Source: Ramlibacter lithotrophicus (lineage in GTDB: Bacteria > Pseudomonadota > Gammaproteobacteria > Burkholderiales > Burkholderiaceae_C). Taken from it: a stretch of DNA of 64,000 bases. A program made the translations under genes and the position numbers. Positions 43,606-55,041 of the stretch are shown piece after piece (positions within the stretch are counted from its first letter, which is position 1; each line of letters starts with the position of its first letter). The DNA lies in NCBI RefSeq assembly GCF_012184415.1, contig NZ_VTOX01000002.1, positions 310,001 through 374,000 of the forward strand, in the 5' to 3' direction. The notes beneath the pieces are model-generated. The model was not told the origin of the DNA, did no database searches, and saw only the letters and a program-made list of their open reading frames with translations.

Positions 43606-44799
43606 ATGACACTGAACCGCACCACATGGGCCTGGGTGGCGATCGCCGCGGCGGCGCTGGCGGCGCTCGCCTGGGCGTTCTGGCCGCGCGCCGTCGAGGT
43701 GGAAACCGCCGCCGCCCGGCAGGGCCGGTTCGAGCAGGCGATCGAGGAGGACGGACGCACGCGCGTGAAGGACCGCTATACGGTGTCCGCGCCGGTGGCG
43801 GCGCGGGTGGAGCGGATCGCGCTGCGCGAGGGCGACCGCGTCAAGGCGGGCGACGTCGTCGCCGTGCTGCGCCCGGTGATGTCGCCGATGGTCGACGAAC
43901 GCAGCCGGCGCGAGGCCCAGGCGCGGCTGCAGGCCGCCGCCGCGGGGGTCCAGGGCGCGGCGGCGCGCGTCGGGCGCGCGCGCATCGCGCTGCAGGAGGC
44001 GCGGCTGGAGCAGGAGCGCACCGAGCGGCTGGCCGCCGACGGTTTCCTGTCGGCATCCAGGCTCGATTCGGTGCGGCTGGCGCTTGCCGGCGCACGGCGC
44101 GAACTGGAGAGCGCGCAGGCCGGGCAGGAAGTCGCGGTGCAGGAGCGCGCCCAGGCGGCCGCCGCGTTGCAGCCGGCGGCCACCACGCTGACCACCCGCG
44201 GCGCCCTCTCCGTGCGCAGCCCGGTGGCCGGGGTCGTGCTGCGGGTGACCCAGCCGAGCGAGGCGACGCTGCCGGCCGGCGCCGCCCTGCTCGACGTCGG
44301 CGATCCGCAGCGGATGGAGGTCGTGAGCGAGCTGCTCACCACCGACGCGGTGCAGGCCCAGCCCGGCCGCCGGGCGGTCATCGAGCGCTGGGGCGGCCCG
44401 CCGGTGGAAGGCGTCGTGCGTCGCACCGAGCCCGCCGCATTCACCAAGGTCTCGGCGCTGGGCATCGAGGAACAACGGGTCAACACGCTGATCGACGTGA
44501 CGGCCCCGCCGGCCGACTGGCAGGCGATGGGCGACGGCTTCCGGGTGGTCGTGCGCGTGATCACGCACAGCGAGGACGAGGCGCTGACGGTGCCCGTCGG
44601 CGCCCTGTTCCCCGACGGCGAGGGGTTTGCCGTCTACACCGTCGACGGCCGCCGGGCGCGCCTGCGCCGGGTCGACGTGGGGGGGCGCAACGGCAGCCAG
44701 GCCTGGGTGCGCTCCGGCTTGCAGGCCGGCCAGGCCGTCATCGTCTACCCGCCCGCAGCCGTCGCCGACGGCCGGCGGGTGAAGCCGCGCCGGCCCTGA
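43606..44799 (+). CDS. HlyD/RND-type periplasmic adaptor protein
   Basis: A 397-residue membrane-fusion protein. One N-terminal anchor helix (about 8-26), lipoyl half-motifs (TVSAPVAARVERIALREGDR and RSPVAGVVLRVTQ), an alpha-helical hairpin of heptads rich in Ala/Arg/Glu (about 100-195) and a C-terminal beta-barrel. It ends the operon BON-hsp20-ATPase-permease-adaptor and would link the FtsX permease to an outer-membrane channel encoded elsewhere. Confidence 0.88.
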   Translation: MTLNRTTWAWVAIAAAALAALAWAFWPRAVEVETAAARQGRFEQAIEEDGRTRVKDRYTVSAPVAARVERIALREGDRVKAGDVVAVLRPVMSPMVDERSRREAQARLQAAAAGVQGAAARVGRARIALQEARLEQERTERLAADGFLSASRLDSVRLALAGARRELESAQAGQEVAVQERAQAAAALQPAATTLTTRGALSVRSPVAGVVLRVTQPSEATLPAGAALLDVGDPQRMEVVSELLTTDAVQAQPGRRAVIERWGGPPVEGVVRRTEPAAFTKVSALGIEEQRVNTLIDVTAPPADWQAMGDGFRVVVRVITHSEDEALTVPVGALFPDGEGFAVYTVDGRRARLRRVDVGGRNGSQAWVRSGLQAGQAVIVYPPAAVADGRRVKPRRP

Positions 44800-44805
44800 C
44801 CGGCG

Positions 44806-45252
44806 TCACTCCTCCTGGCGCACCAGCAGCACCGGCACGGCGCTGGTGCGGGCGACCTGTTCGGCTTCGCTGCCCATCGCGATGCGGTTGAAGCCGCGGC
44901 GCCCGTGCGTGCCCATCACGATCAGGTCGCAGTTGTGCTGCTTCGCCTGGTCGACGATGACCTGCGCGACCCGTTCGTTGGTCACCTCGCGCAGCAGCGA
45001 CTCGCGATGCACGCCCGCCTCTTCGGCGGCATGCCGCGCCTTGGCCAGGATCTCGAGGCCGTAGTGGCGCAGTCCCTTGAGCATCTCGTCGTAGCTGCGC
45101 ACGGAGGTCATCTCGACCAGCATCCGGAAATCGTCGACGACGTGCAGGAAGAACAGCGTGGCCTGCTGGCCGCTGGCCAGCCTGATCGCCTCGCGCAGGC
45201 CGCGCTCGGAGGTCGGGCTGCCGTCCAGCGGAACGAGGATACGTTGGTACAT
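44806..45252 (-). CDS. Universal stress protein UspA family
   Basis: A 148-residue Usp domain protein: MYQRILVPLDGSPTSERGLR at the start, and the ATP-binding motif GTHGRRGFNRIAMGSEAEQV (Gly-x2-Gly-x9-Gly-Ser) near the end. Tandem low-oxygen/energy-stress clusters commonly contain such Usp proteins. AGGAG precedes ATG 45252. It converges on the adaptor gene and is transcribed from an FNR-type box shared with the small gene at 45413. Confidence 0.92.
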   Translation of the reverse strand: MYQRILVPLDGSPTSERGLREAIRLASGQQATLFFLHVVDDFRMLVEMTSVRSYDEMLKGLRHYGLEILAKARHAAEEAGVHRESLLREVTNERVAQVIVDQAKQHNCDLIVMGTHGRRGFNRIAMGSEAEQVARTSAVPVLLVRQEE

Positions 45253-45315
45253 GAGGAGCTTCCTTCCCGGCCGGCCATTGCGACCCCGCCCCCGGCCATC
45301 GGGCGGGATACCTGC

Positions 45316-45383
45316 ATTGTTGTCGGGGTGGATGAGCCTGCGTTGAGAAAACGCAAGGCTCGCGCGGCCGCAGCGTCCAAGAT
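45316..45383. promoter_or_regulatory. Bidirectional FNR-type operator (uspA / small conserved gene)
   Basis: TTGAG-AAAA-CGCAA (45343-45356). CAAGAT (45378-45383) lies 21 bp right; on the minus strand AACAAT (45321-45316) lies 21 bp left. Starts near 45390 (plus) and 45309 (minus). The symmetry of the two spacings is a strong sign of shared activation. Confidence 0.75.
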
Positions 45384-45412
45384 GAGGCCAACAGCGGTAC
45401 GGGGGACCAGAC

Positions 45413-45625
45413 ATGAGCGACGATGCCATGCGCCACGGCTACGAACTGACCTTCGAGCCCCTTGCGGGGCAAGGCGGCGGCTACGCCTTTCCCTGCGACG
45501 ACCGGGGCCGGGTGGACCTCGACACCTTGAGCGAACGCGCCCGCAACGATTACCTGTTTGCCCGCGCGCTGGTGGGCCGCACGCTGGCGGCACCGGCCGT
45601 GCACGTCAGCAGGCGCCGGGGCTGA
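45413..45625 (+). CDS. Small conserved-type protein of unknown function, 70 aa
   Basis: A 70-residue soluble protein. LTFEPLAGQGGGYAFPCDDR and GRVDLDTLSERARNDYLFAR make a compact Gly/Asp-rich core; the pattern YAFPCD...VDLD..S.RAR..YLFARA recurs, as I recall, in uncharacterised Burkholderiales proteins. No membrane segment. It is a single gene under the FNR-type box at 45343, hence probably a low-oxygen-induced small protein. Between 45626 and 45830 I see no convincing gene. Confidence 0.7.
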   Translation: MSDDAMRHGYELTFEPLAGQGGGYAFPCDDRGRVDLDTLSERARNDYLFARALVGRTLAAPAVHVSRRRG

Positions 45626-45830
45626 ACATGCTGCCGCTGCGCCCCGGCCTGCGGCTGCGCCCACGCGCCGGCGTCACCTGTCATCAGCGCTGGCAGCGGT
45701 CGCGCAGCCTGCTGGCCGCCACGCGCGGCCGCCGCCCCGCCGCCGGCTGGCGCAGCTGCCGCCGTCCACCCGACCTGCACTGAACGCGGTCGTGGTTGGC
45801 GCGGGTCCTGCCCTGGACTACGCTTGGCGC

Positions 45831-47282
45831 ATGACGCCATCCGCTTCCCATCCAGGCGCATCGCTGGTCGCGGCGCTCGCGGCCAGCCTCGCCGCGCAGG
45901 TGATCGAGACCCACATTTCCTGGGTCCTGTTGGCCGGCGACGAGGCCTGGAAGATCAAGAAGCCGGTGCGGCTGCCGTTCGTCGACTACGGCAGCCTGGC
46001 CGCGCGGCGGCACTGCTGCGCGGAGGAAGTGCGGCTGAACCAGCGGCTCGCTCCGTCGCTGTACCTTGGCGTGAGCCGCATCACCGGCACCGCGCTGGCG
46101 CCTCGCATCGACGGCGCGGGCGAGGCCATCGAATACGCGGTGCGCATGCGCCGCTTCGCCGTCGGCGCCTTGTTCTCGGAACAGCTCGCCGCCGGGACGC
46201 TGGGGCCAGCGCAAGTCGACGCGCTCGCGGCGCTGCTCGGCGACTTTCATGAACAGGCGCCCCCGGCCACGCCGGACAGCGGCCATGGCAGCCCCGAAGG
46301 TCGGCGCCGGGTGGCGTTCGCGGCGCTCGAAGGCACGGGCGCCGTCGCGACGGCGGCCGAACTGGGGCGGCTGCGTCCCTGGCTCGGCGCCCAGGCGGAC
46401 ACGCTGGACGCGCTCTGGCGCGAGCGTCTCCGGGCGGGCCGCGTGCGCGAAGGCCACGGCGACCTGCATCTGGACAACGTCGTGAGCCTGGACGGCAAAG
46501 TCGCCGCCTTCGACGGCATCGAGTTCGACCCGGCGCTGCGCTGGATCGACGTCATCGACGACCTCGCGTTCGCCGTCATGGACCTCGCCGCGCGCGGGCG
46601 GCGCGACTTCGCCTTCCGGCTGCTCGATGGCTGGCTCGCCCGCACCGGCGACCACCAGGGGGTGGAGGCGCTGCGCTTCGCCGCCGTGTACCGCGCCCTG
46701 GTGCGGGCCCAGGTGGAGCAGCTGCGCGGACCGGATCGCGCGGATGCCGCTCGCCGCTACGTGGACGCCGCGCTCTCCTGGACCAGGCCGCCGGCGCCGG
46801 CCCTCACCATCACCCACGGCCTGCCCGGCTCGGGCAAGACCTTCCAGTCGCAGCGGCTGCTGGAACGCACCGGCGCGATCCGCATCCGCTCGGACGTCGA
46901 ACGCAAGCGCCTCGCGGGCCTGGCGATGCTCGAAGACTCGCGGGCGCACGGCCTCCATTTGTACACCGCCGACGCCACCCGGCGCACGTACGCGCAGCTG
47001 GAAGCGCGGGCCCGCGCCCTGCTGGCGGCCGGCTGGCCGGTGATCCTCGATGCCGCCTTCCTGCGCCGGGACGAGCGCGCGGCGGCACGGGCGCTGGCCG
47101 AGGAACTGCGGGTGCCGTTCGCGATCCTCGATTGCCAGGCGCCGCCGGGCGTGCTGCGCGAGCGCCTGCTGGCCCGTCGCGGCGATGCGTCCGAGGCCGG
47201 CGTGGCGGTGCTGGAGCGGCTGGAGGCGGTGGCCGAGCCGCTCAGCCCCGACGAACAGTCGCTGCGCTGCGAGTCGCTCTGA
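45831..47282 (+). CDS. Bifunctional aminoglycoside-phosphotransferase-like / P-loop kinase protein
   Basis: A 483-residue two-domain protein. The N-terminal 320 residues are an APH-like kinase fold starting ETHISWVLLAGDEAWKIKKP; EGHGDLHLDNVV holds the catalytic HGD and FDGIEFDPALRWIDVIDDLA follows. The C-terminal domain is a zeta/AAA-33 P-loop kinase: ITHGLPGSGKTFQSQRLLER, then RIRSDVERKRLAG. Such fusions are widespread in proteobacterial stress clusters; the substrate is unknown. TACGCT (45819-45824) suggests another very short or absent leader, but no FNR box is upstream. Confidence 0.85.
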   Translation: MTPSASHPGASLVAALAASLAAQVIETHISWVLLAGDEAWKIKKPVRLPFVDYGSLAARRHCCAEEVRLNQRLAPSLYLGVSRITGTALAPRIDGAGEAIEYAVRMRRFAVGALFSEQLAAGTLGPAQVDALAALLGDFHEQAPPATPDSGHGSPEGRRRVAFAALEGTGAVATAAELGRLRPWLGAQADTLDALWRERLRAGRVREGHGDLHLDNVVSLDGKVAAFDGIEFDPALRWIDVIDDLAFAVMDLAARGRRDFAFRLLDGWLARTGDHQGVEALRFAAVYRALVRAQVEQLRGPDRADAARRYVDAALSWTRPPAPALTITHGLPGSGKTFQSQRLLERTGAIRIRSDVERKRLAGLAMLEDSRAHGLHLYTADATRRTYAQLEARARALLAAGWPVILDAAFLRRDERAAARALAEELRVPFAILDCQAPPGVLRERLLARRGDASEAGVAVLERLEAVAEPLSPDEQSLRCESL

Positions 47283-47288
47283 CCGCGC

Positions 47289-48038
47289 TCACGCCATGTG
47301 CTGGCCGCCGTTGATGGCGAGGTTGGCACCGGTGACGAAGGCGGCCGCGTCGGAGCACAGGTAGGCCACCAGCTGGGCCACTTCGTCGGGCTCGCCCAGC
47401 CGCCCGAGCGGGATCTCCGGCAGCACGTGGTCCTGCAGCACCTGCGGCGAGACCTTCTCCACCATCCTCGTGCGCAGGTACCCGGGCGAGACGGTGTTGA
47501 CGGTGACGTTCCTGCGCGCGAGCTCCAGCGCCAGGGTGCGGGTGAAGCCGACGACGCCGGCCTTGGCGGCCGCGTAATTGGCCTGCCCGAAGGCCCCGCG
47601 CTGGCCGTTGACCGACGAGATGTTGACGATGCGGCCCCAGCCCAGCGCCACCATGTCCTCCACCACCTGCCTGGACATGTTGAACATCGAATCGAGGTTC
47701 GTGCGCAGCACCGCATTCCAGTCGTCCACCGTCATCTTGCGAAAGCTCGCGTCGCGCGTGATGCCGGCGTTGTTGACCAGCACCGACACCGGCCCATGGC
47801 GCTCGCGGATCGCGGCGACGGCGCCGGCGCAGCTGTCGAAGCTCGCGACGTCGGCGGGGAAGGCATCGACCAGGCAGCCCGCCGCCGCCTGCCCGGCCTG
47901 CCACGCCGCGACCTGGGTGTTGCCCGGGGTGTGCAGCGCCACGACGCGCAGGCCGTCCGTGGCCAGGCGGCGGCAGATGGCGGTGCCAAGCCCGCCGGTG
48001 CCGCCCGTGACGACGGCGAGGCGCGGATCCGTACTCAT
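47289..48038 (-). CDS. phbB: Acetoacetyl-CoA reductase, PhbB type
   Basis: A 249-residue SDR. VVTGGTGGLGTAICRRLATD is the NADP glycine motif; NNAGITRDASFRKMT, the catalytic Ser in NISSVNGQRGAFGQ and YAAAKAG the YxxxK. NGGQHM at the C-terminus is diagnostic for PhbB rather than FabG. It lies 113 bp downstream of the groEL variant on the same strand, probably co-transcribed from the box at 49880. It supplies 3-hydroxybutyryl-CoA to PhaC. Confidence 0.9.
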   Translation of the reverse strand: MSTDPRLAVVTGGTGGLGTAICRRLATDGLRVVALHTPGNTQVAAWQAGQAAAGCLVDAFPADVASFDSCAGAVAAIRERHGPVSVLVNNAGITRDASFRKMTVDDWNAVLRTNLDSMFNMSRQVVEDMVALGWGRIVNISSVNGQRGAFGQANYAAAKAGVVGFTRTLALELARRNVTVNTVSPGYLRTRMVEKVSPQVLQDHVLPEIPLGRLGEPDEVAQLVAYLCSDAAAFVTGANLAINGGQHMA

Positions 48039-48151
48039 GTCCCAAACTCCTTGCTTGCAGGTTCATGCGGCGTGGAGGGCAGGGCGCGCCGGGCCGGTTG
48101 CACTGCGGGACGTTTCCACGCCGCACGGACCGTGGCGGCTTCGTCGTCCGG

Positions 48152-49936
<1,785 letters not shown>

Positions 49937-50899
49937 TCAGGGTGCGGCCGGGAAAGCCCGCGCGAACGCGTCGATGAATTCCCCGAGGCCCTCGCGCGGC
50001 AGCAGGTCGACGCCCGCGGCCTCGGCGCGGCCGCCGCCACCGGGGAACCGCCGGCACAGCTCGTCGGCCCCGCGCGGCCGCGCCAGCGGCGCGCGCACGC
50101 TGACGCGCCAGCCCCCCTTGGTCTGGCACAGCAGCGCATGGGCGCGCTCGGGCGCCCGCGCCGCCAGTTCGTTGGCGAATTCGCCCTGCACCCGCCGCGC
50201 CCACGCGGCGTCGGGCAGCACGGTGACCGAACCGGCGTCACCGTGCCAGACAGGCGGCGTGCCATGCGCCAGCGCGAGGTCGTCCCGGCGCGCCTGCCCC
50301 AGCCGCCGCGGCGCGTCGTGCCCGGCGACGAAATCGAACGGATCGGCGAAGGGCTGCAGCGCACGGTAGAGGTCGGCGGGCCGCAGCAGCAGGTCGGCTT
50401 CGGTTTCGCCGTAGGCGTTGTAATTGATCGCCTGTCCCAGTTCTCGCAGCAGGTCGGCCTGCCGCTGCGCGAGCCCGGCCTCCTGCGCCAACCGGGCCGC
50501 GGCCGGCTCCAGGTGGTCGCCGAAGGCGGCGACGATGGCCCACAGGCGGTGCCGTCCCCGCAAATGACGGTCGACGATGGTGCTGGTGCACTCGCCGGGT
50601 GCCGGGTCGATGTGCGCGGTCAGGCCGGCGTGCCGGGGAATCACGCCGGCGAAGTGGTGGTCGAAGTACTCGACGGCCACGCCCTGTGCCAGGAGGCGCA
50701 GCAAGCCGGCGCGATTGCGGTCCAGGGAAACATCGAGCACAGTGACACTGTCGCCCGGCTGCGCCGCGACGCGGGCCAGCAGTTCGATGTCGCGCTTGGT
50801 GCCGGTGACGAGCTGCGAGTCGCGCGGCGCCGCCAGGCGCAGCTGGTGCAGGGCGCAGATGCCGTCGGCATCGCCGTTGAAGACGTCGTGGTGGCTCAT
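49937..50899 (-). CDS. DHH-family phosphoesterase
   Basis: A 320-residue DHH phosphoesterase. [16 protein letters not shown] (Asp-x-Asp metal site), [10 protein letters not shown] and [13 protein letters not shown] (the DHH motif), then [15 protein letters not shown], are visible. Such proteins hydrolyse short oligonucleotides, pAp, c-di-AMP or polyphosphate; this subgroup is not assigned. It diverges from the PRPP synthetase gene and ends 43 bp from the operator of the groEL variant. Confidence 0.87.
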   Translation of the reverse strand: MSHHDVFNGDADGICALHQLRLAAPRDSQLVTGTKRDIELLARVAAQPGDSVTVLDVSLDRNRAGLLRLLAQGVAVEYFDHHFAGVIPRHAGLTAHIDPAPGECTSTIVDRHLRGRHRLWAIVAAFGDHLEPAAARLAQEAGLAQRQADLLRELGQAINYNAYGETEADLLLRPADLYRALQPFADPFDFVAGHDAPRRLGQARRDDLALAHGTPPVWHGDAGSVTVLPDAAWARRVQGEFANELAARAPERAHALLCQTKGGWRVSVRAPLARPRGADELCRRFPGGGGRAEAAGVDLLPREGLGEFIDAFARAFPAAP

Positions 50900-50928
50900 T
50901 GGGTAACCTCCGCCCTGCGGGCTGCGGT

Positions 50929-50964
50929 GCCATGAGCCTCCGGAGCCGCCGAGCGGCTCATGGC
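50929..50964. repeat. Ten-bp inverted repeat in the DHH / PRPP-synthetase divergent gap
   Basis: GCCATGAGCC (50929-50938) and GGCTCATGGC (50955-50964) are perfect inverses separated by 16 bp. It could be an operator, or a hairpin in the prs leader. No FNR-type box is in this gap, so this may mark a different regulator. Confidence 0.55.
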
Positions 50965-51003
50965 GCGGCGGACCCGCGCCGGGAGACCGAGGAAAGGATC
51001 GTC

Positions 51004-51990
51004 ATGGAGCACTCCCGCCTGGCGCTGTTCGCGCTGTATGCCTCACGTGATTTTGGCGCCGCCGTCGCCCGCCACCTGGAGCTGGCCCTGAGCCCGCACG
51101 AGGAGCGCGAGTTCGAGGACGGCGAACACAAGAGCCGGCCGCTGGTGAGCGTGCGCGGCCGCGACGCCTTCGTGGTCCAGTCGCTGTACGCCGATGGCCA
51201 GCAGAGCGTCAACGACAAGCTGCTGCGCCTGCTGCTGTTCATCGGCGCGCTCAGGGACGCCGGCGCGGCCTCGGTGACGGCGATGGTCCCGTACCTCGCC
51301 TACGCGCGCAAGGACCAGAAGTCCAAGCCGCGCGATCCGGTCAGCACGCGCTATGTCGCCGCGATGTTCGAGGCCGTCGGCGTCGACCGCGTGGTCACGC
51401 TGGACGTCCACAATCTGGCGGCGTTCCAGAACGCCTTCCGCTGCCGCACCGATCACCTGCAGGCCAACGGCCTGTTCGTCGCGCACTTCGCGCCCCTGGT
51501 CGGCGAGCGGCCGGTGGTGGTGGTGTCGCCGGACGCGGGCGGCATCAAGCGCGCCGAGCGGTTCCGGGAGCGACTGGAGCGCGCCCTGGGACGGCCGGTG
51601 GCCGCCGCCTTCGCCGAGAAGCACCGCAGCGAGGACGTCGTGAGCGGCGACATGATGGTCGGGCCGGTGGCGGGCCGCTGCGCCATCATCATCGACGACC
51701 TGATCGGCAGCGGCACCACGATCGCGCGCACGGCCAGGGCCTGCCGCGAACTCGGGGCGACCGCCGTGTATGCAGCCGCGTCGCACGGCCTGTTCGTGGG
51801 CCAGGCGCCGCAGGTGCTGGGCGGCGACGCGCTGGACGGCCTGGCCGTCACCGACACCGTGCCGCCGTTCCGGCTCGGTGCCGCGCCGGCCGCCGGGAAG
51901 CTGGCGTTGCTGCCGGCCACCCGGCTCTTCGCCGAGGCGATCCGCCGCCTTCATGGCGGCGATTCGCTGGTGGAACTGCTCGAGGGCTGA
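51004..51990 (+). CDS. Ribose-phosphate pyrophosphokinase-like protein (divergent Prs)
   Basis: A 328-residue PRPP-synthetase fold protein. [40 protein letters not shown] (catalytic loop) and [15 protein letters not shown] match Prs. The PRPP loop reads [20 protein letters not shown]; classical Prs has DDMIDTGGT here, so this is a divergent paralog. GAGGAAAGGA precedes ATG 51004. Such second Prs copies recur in clusters with DHH, CapA and PRTase genes. Its 3' end overlaps the convergent kinase-like gene by 40 bp. Confidence 0.85.
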   Translation: MEHSRLALFALYASRDFGAAVARHLELALSPHEEREFEDGEHKSRPLVSVRGRDAFVVQSLYADGQQSVNDKLLRLLLFIGALRDAGAASVTAMVPYLAYARKDQKSKPRDPVSTRYVAAMFEAVGVDRVVTLDVHNLAAFQNAFRCRTDHLQANGLFVAHFAPLVGERPVVVVSPDAGGIKRAERFRERLERALGRPVAAAFAEKHRSEDVVSGDMMVGPVAGRCAIIIDDLIGSGTTIARTARACRELGATAVYAAASHGLFVGQAPQVLGGDALDGLAVTDTVPPFRLGAAPAAGKLALLPATRLFAEAIRRLHGGDSLVELLEG

Positions 51991-53042
51991 ACGCAGGCAT
52001 GGGCGTGCGACGCGGCCAGTTGCAGGTACTGGCCGGCCCGCTCGCGCCACACGGGCGAGCCACGGTAGCGCGGCTCCTTCAGGTGCCACAGCGCGATGCT
52101 GGCGCGCACGCAGCCGCGCAGGCCCCGGTAGAACGCGGTCAGTTCCCGTGGCACGGCGTCTCCGCTCAGCGCGGCGAACTCCTGCAGCAGCACGTGCCCG
52201 AGGTCGGCCGCTCCCGCGCGTTCGCACTCCAGGGCGACGAAGGCGAGTTCGTCGGCGCTGTCGACGGTGCGCAGCTCCGTCGAGAATTCCAGGCAGTCGA
52301 TGATCGCCGGCGGCTCGCCCAGCCAGACGTGCTCCGGACGCAGGTCGCCGTGGCCCTCGACGACGCGGCCGGCGCGCACGCGCGCCGCCGGCCGGTCCCG
52401 CCGGTGCTGCAGGAACAGCCGCAGATCGGCGCAGACCGGCCGCACGGCGCCCGACGGGAACGCCAGCTGCGGATCGCACAGCCGCGCTTCGTGATGGGCG
52501 ATCTCGCGCGCCAGCCGTTCGCAATAGACCTCGGGATCGTGCAGCACCGGCGGCAGGTTCGCGTAGAACCCGGACAGCAGCGCCGCCAGGCGCCGCATGT
52601 CCCCGGCCTGCGCCGCGCCGGTGGCGAGCAGGCGGTCCAGCATGCGGCCGGCCGGCAGCCGGTGCATCACGACCAGCCAGTCGACCACCTCCCCCTCGGG
52701 CCACAAGCCCAGTGCGCCGTTCGCGTCCGCGCGTAGCGGCAGGACGTCGAGGTAGACCGATGGAGCGAGCCGGCGGTTGAGCCGCACTTCCTCCTCGCAA
52801 AAGAAGCGCCGCCGCTCCAGCGTGCCGAAGTCCAGCCCGTCCGAGCGGACCGGCTTCTTGAGCTTGAACGCCTGCTGCGGCGTGAGGAACACCCAGGACA
52901 TGTGGGTTTCGATCGCCTCGACGCTGGCGGGCGGAACCGGCCAGGCCGAGGGCTGTCGCAGCGCCGCGACCTTCGCTTCCAGCGAGGCGCGCGGCTGCGG
53001 CAGCGATCGCTGCCCGGGGCCGGTGAGCGGCGCGCCGTCCAT
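51951..53042 (-). CDS. Aminoglycoside-phosphotransferase-like kinase, single-domain paralog
   Basis: A 363-residue APH-fold protein. [20 protein letters not shown] and [19 protein letters not shown] closely echo the first domain of the protein at 45831; [14 protein letters not shown] has the catalytic His-Gly-Asp and [20 protein letters not shown] the metal-binding Asp region. The P-loop domain is missing. It starts 13 bp after CapA's stop codon reading backwards, so it lies upstream in neither operon certainly; it is downstream of capA on the same strand. Substrate unknown. Confidence 0.82.
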   Translation of the reverse strand: MDGAPLTGPGQRSLPQPRASLEAKVAALRQPSAWPVPPASVEAIETHMSWVFLTPQQAFKLKKPVRSDGLDFGTLERRRFFCEEEVRLNRRLAPSVYLDVLPLRADANGALGLWPEGEVVDWLVVMHRLPAGRMLDRLLATGAAQAGDMRRLAALLSGFYANLPPVLHDPEVYCERLAREIAHHEARLCDPQLAFPSGAVRPVCADLRLFLQHRRDRPAARVRAGRVVEGHGDLRPEHVWLGEPPAIIDCLEFSTELRTVDSADELAFVALECERAGAADLGHVLLQEFAALSGDAVPRELTAFYRGLRGCVRASIALWHLKEPRYRGSPVWRERAGQYLQLAASHAHACVQPSSSSTSESPP

Positions 53043-53055
53043 GGTCCAGCCCCCG

Positions 53056-54168
53056 TCAGCCAGCGAGCTCGAGCACGCCGTCCGGCCGCAGCCCGACGCG
53101 GCCGCCGAACGGGTGTGCCTGCAACATGTCGGCCAGCGCCGCCACGTCCGCGTCGCCGGCGCGCTCCAGCCGCAGGCGGCGCTGTCGCATCGGCACCAGG
53201 AGCAGTTGTTCGACCTTGCCGGTGTCGCGGTCGAGCCGTGGAAAGTACATCAGCGCCAGGTCCGGCCGGAACGCCTCGTGGCCGCCTATGCCTTCGTAGT
53301 CGTTGATGAAGTCGCCGCAGCCGTACAGCACCAGCCTGCCGTCCATGAACTCGCCGGGCAGCACATGGTGCGACGAGTGGCCGTGCACCACGTCGACGAC
53401 ACCCGAGCGGATCAGTTCGCGGGCGAAATCCCGATGCGCCGGCGGAACCGCCGGGCTCCAGTTGGCGCCCCAGTGGATCGACAGCACCACCAGGTCGCCG
53501 GGCTGGCGCTGCGGCGCGATGGCGCCGGCCAGCCACGCGGCGCTCGCGGGCGACACCGTCTCCAGGTAGTTGACGCCCGGCCGCCGGGCCGTCGCGGCCC
53601 ACGACGGCGGCACGCCGCTGCTGGCCGCCGCCACGCCGAACACCAGCACCCGGCCGCCGCCGGGCAGCGCGAGCCGCGCCGGCGCCGCGGCCTCGCCCGC
53701 GTTGCGGCCAGCCCCGGCGAAGCGCAGGTGCGCCGCCTGCAGCGTGCGAAGCGTCTCGAGCAGTCCGACGACGCCCCAGTCCAGCACGTGGTTGTTGGCG
53801 AGCACGCAGCAGTCGATCCCGGCGCGCGACAGGCATCCGGCGTTGGCCGGGTGCATCCGGTAGTGGATGCCCTTGCCGGGCTGCGCTTCCTCGCTCACCG
53901 TCACGGCCGTCTCGAGGTTGACGATGCGCAACGCCGGCCGCATCTGCTCCAGCACGGCCAGCGCGTCGCCCCACGGGTACCCGGCGTCGAGCCCTCGCCC
54001 GAGGGGGCCGCAGCGCGCCTCGGCCAGCCGCACATAGTCGGCGGCGGACTGCACGTATGCCTCGAACAGGCGCGGCGGCGCTGGATGCGGCAGCAACTGG
54101 TCGATCCCGCGGCCGGTCATCACGTCGCCGCACAGGAACAACCGCACGCCGGCGGCATCGGCCCTCAT
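53056..54168 (-). CDS. CapA-family metallophosphatase-like protein
   Basis: A 370-residue protein of the PGA_cap/CapA family. FLCGDVMTGRGIDQLLPHP at the start, VNLETAVT, ANNHVLDWGVVGLLETL, SIHWGANWSP and VVHGHSSHHVLPGEFM give the full set of metal-binding motifs of the calcineurin-like fold. No signal peptide. ATG 54168 overlaps the stop of the phosphoribosyltransferase gene by 4 bp. These proteins are tied to poly-gamma-glutamate in Bacillus; here the role is unknown. Confidence 0.87.
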   Translation of the reverse strand: MRADAAGVRLFLCGDVMTGRGIDQLLPHPAPPRLFEAYVQSAADYVRLAEARCGPLGRGLDAGYPWGDALAVLEQMRPALRIVNLETAVTVSEEAQPGKGIHYRMHPANAGCLSRAGIDCCVLANNHVLDWGVVGLLETLRTLQAAHLRFAGAGRNAGEAAAPARLALPGGGRVLVFGVAAASSGVPPSWAATARRPGVNYLETVSPASAAWLAGAIAPQRQPGDLVVLSIHWGANWSPAVPPAHRDFARELIRSGVVDVVHGHSSHHVLPGEFMDGRLVLYGCGDFINDYEGIGGHEAFRPDLALMYFPRLDRDTGKVEQLLLVPMRQRRLRLERAGDADVAALADMLQAHPFGGRVGLRPDGVLELAG

Positions 54169-54815
54169 GGCGGCGGCGGCGCGTCCTGGCCCGCCGCTCG
54201 CAGCAGCGCGATCGCCTCCTCGTCGTCGACCTGTCCGAAGGTGCGGTAGAACTGGCCCACGGCCTGGAAGTCCGGCGGCGTGAACAGGCACACGACCTGG
54301 TCGGCATGGGGCCGCACCAGCTCGATCGCGTCCTGCGACGCCACCGGCACCGCGCAGACCAGCAGCTCGGGCCGGTGCGCGCGCACGGCATGCAACGCCG
54401 CCAGCATCGTGGCGCCGGTCGCCAGGCCGTCGTCGACAACGATCACCACCCGCCCCGCCGGGTCCACGGCCGCGCGCTGCGGCGTGTAGCGGGCGCGACG
54501 CTCGCGCAGCACCTGCAACTGCTCGCGCTTTTCGCGCTCGATGTAGGCGTCGTCGGCGCCGGCCGCGTGCGCGTATGGCGCGATGTACGCCCAGCCGAGC
54601 TCGTCGATGGCGCCGATCGCGTATTCCGGCGAGAACGGCGAGCGCAACTTGCGCACCAGCACCACGTCGAGCTCGCCCTGCAGCCGCTCGGCCAGCACGC
54701 GCCCCATCGGCAGCGCGCCGCGCGGAATGGCCAGGACCAGCGGATGGCGGCCGCGCCAGCCCTGCAGGGCGCGCGCCAGTTGCTGCGCGGCGTCGATCCG
54801 GTCGGCGAATCGCAT
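54165..54815 (-). CDS. Phosphoribosyltransferase-family protein
   Basis: A 216-residue type I PRTase. RHPLVLAIPRGALPMGRVLA near the start, LVRKLRSPFSPEYAIGAIDE, and the PRPP loop VVIVVDDGLATGATMLAALH. This subgroup (with a C-terminal FQAVGQFYRTFGQVDDEEA) is common in stress clusters and often annotated only as phosphoribosyltransferase. GGGAGG precedes ATG 54815. First gene of the unit PRTase-CapA-kinase, from the FNR-type promoter at 54880-54920. Confidence 0.87.
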   Translation of the reverse strand: MRFADRIDAAQQLARALQGWRGRHPLVLAIPRGALPMGRVLAERLQGELDVVLVRKLRSPFSPEYAIGAIDELGWAYIAPYAHAAGADDAYIEREKREQLQVLRERRARYTPQRAAVDPAGRVVIVVDDGLATGATMLAALHAVRAHRPELLVCAVPVASQDAIELVRPHADQVVCLFTPPDFQAVGQFYRTFGQVDDEEAIALLRAAGQDAPPPP

Positions 54816-54879
54816 GCTGCCTCCCGATGGGTTCGCACCGCACGCTCGAGCAGGCTGCCCGCGGGCGGCGCCTGGTTTC

Positions 54880-54920
54880 ATTCTGGGGCGCGGCACGGCG
54901 GCCGCCTTGCGCTGGCTCAA
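54880..54920 (-). promoter_or_regulatory. FNR-type operator and -10 of the PRTase/CapA unit
   Basis: TTGCG-CTGG-CTCAA (54907-54920), and CAGAAT (54885-54880 on the minus strand) after 21 bp. Start near 54873. Confidence 0.7.
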
Positions 54921-54961
54921 TGCCGGGGCCGCGCGCGCGGCATTGAGGCGCCCTGCCTCCT

Positions 54962-55002
54962 TTGCCTTACCTCAAGGCGCGGGCCGTGCGGTCTGCCATT
55001 GT
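54962..55002 (+). promoter_or_regulatory. FNR-type operator and -10 of the hpf operon
   Basis: TTGCC-TTAC-CTCAA (54962-54975), and CATTGT (54997-55002) after 21 bp. Start near 55009. The box also overlaps a GCCTT/AAGGC dyad (54965-54979). The divergent unit has its own box 42 bp to the left. Confidence 0.65.
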
Positions 55003-55041
55003 TGATGCACGGCAGCGGAAAGCTGCGCACTGGAAAACGCG

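Noticed and set aside
45628-45783. Possible 51-codon Arg-rich gene after the small conserved gene
   Set aside because: In-frame ATG to TGA, but no ribosome site and a composition typical of non-coding GC-rich frames.
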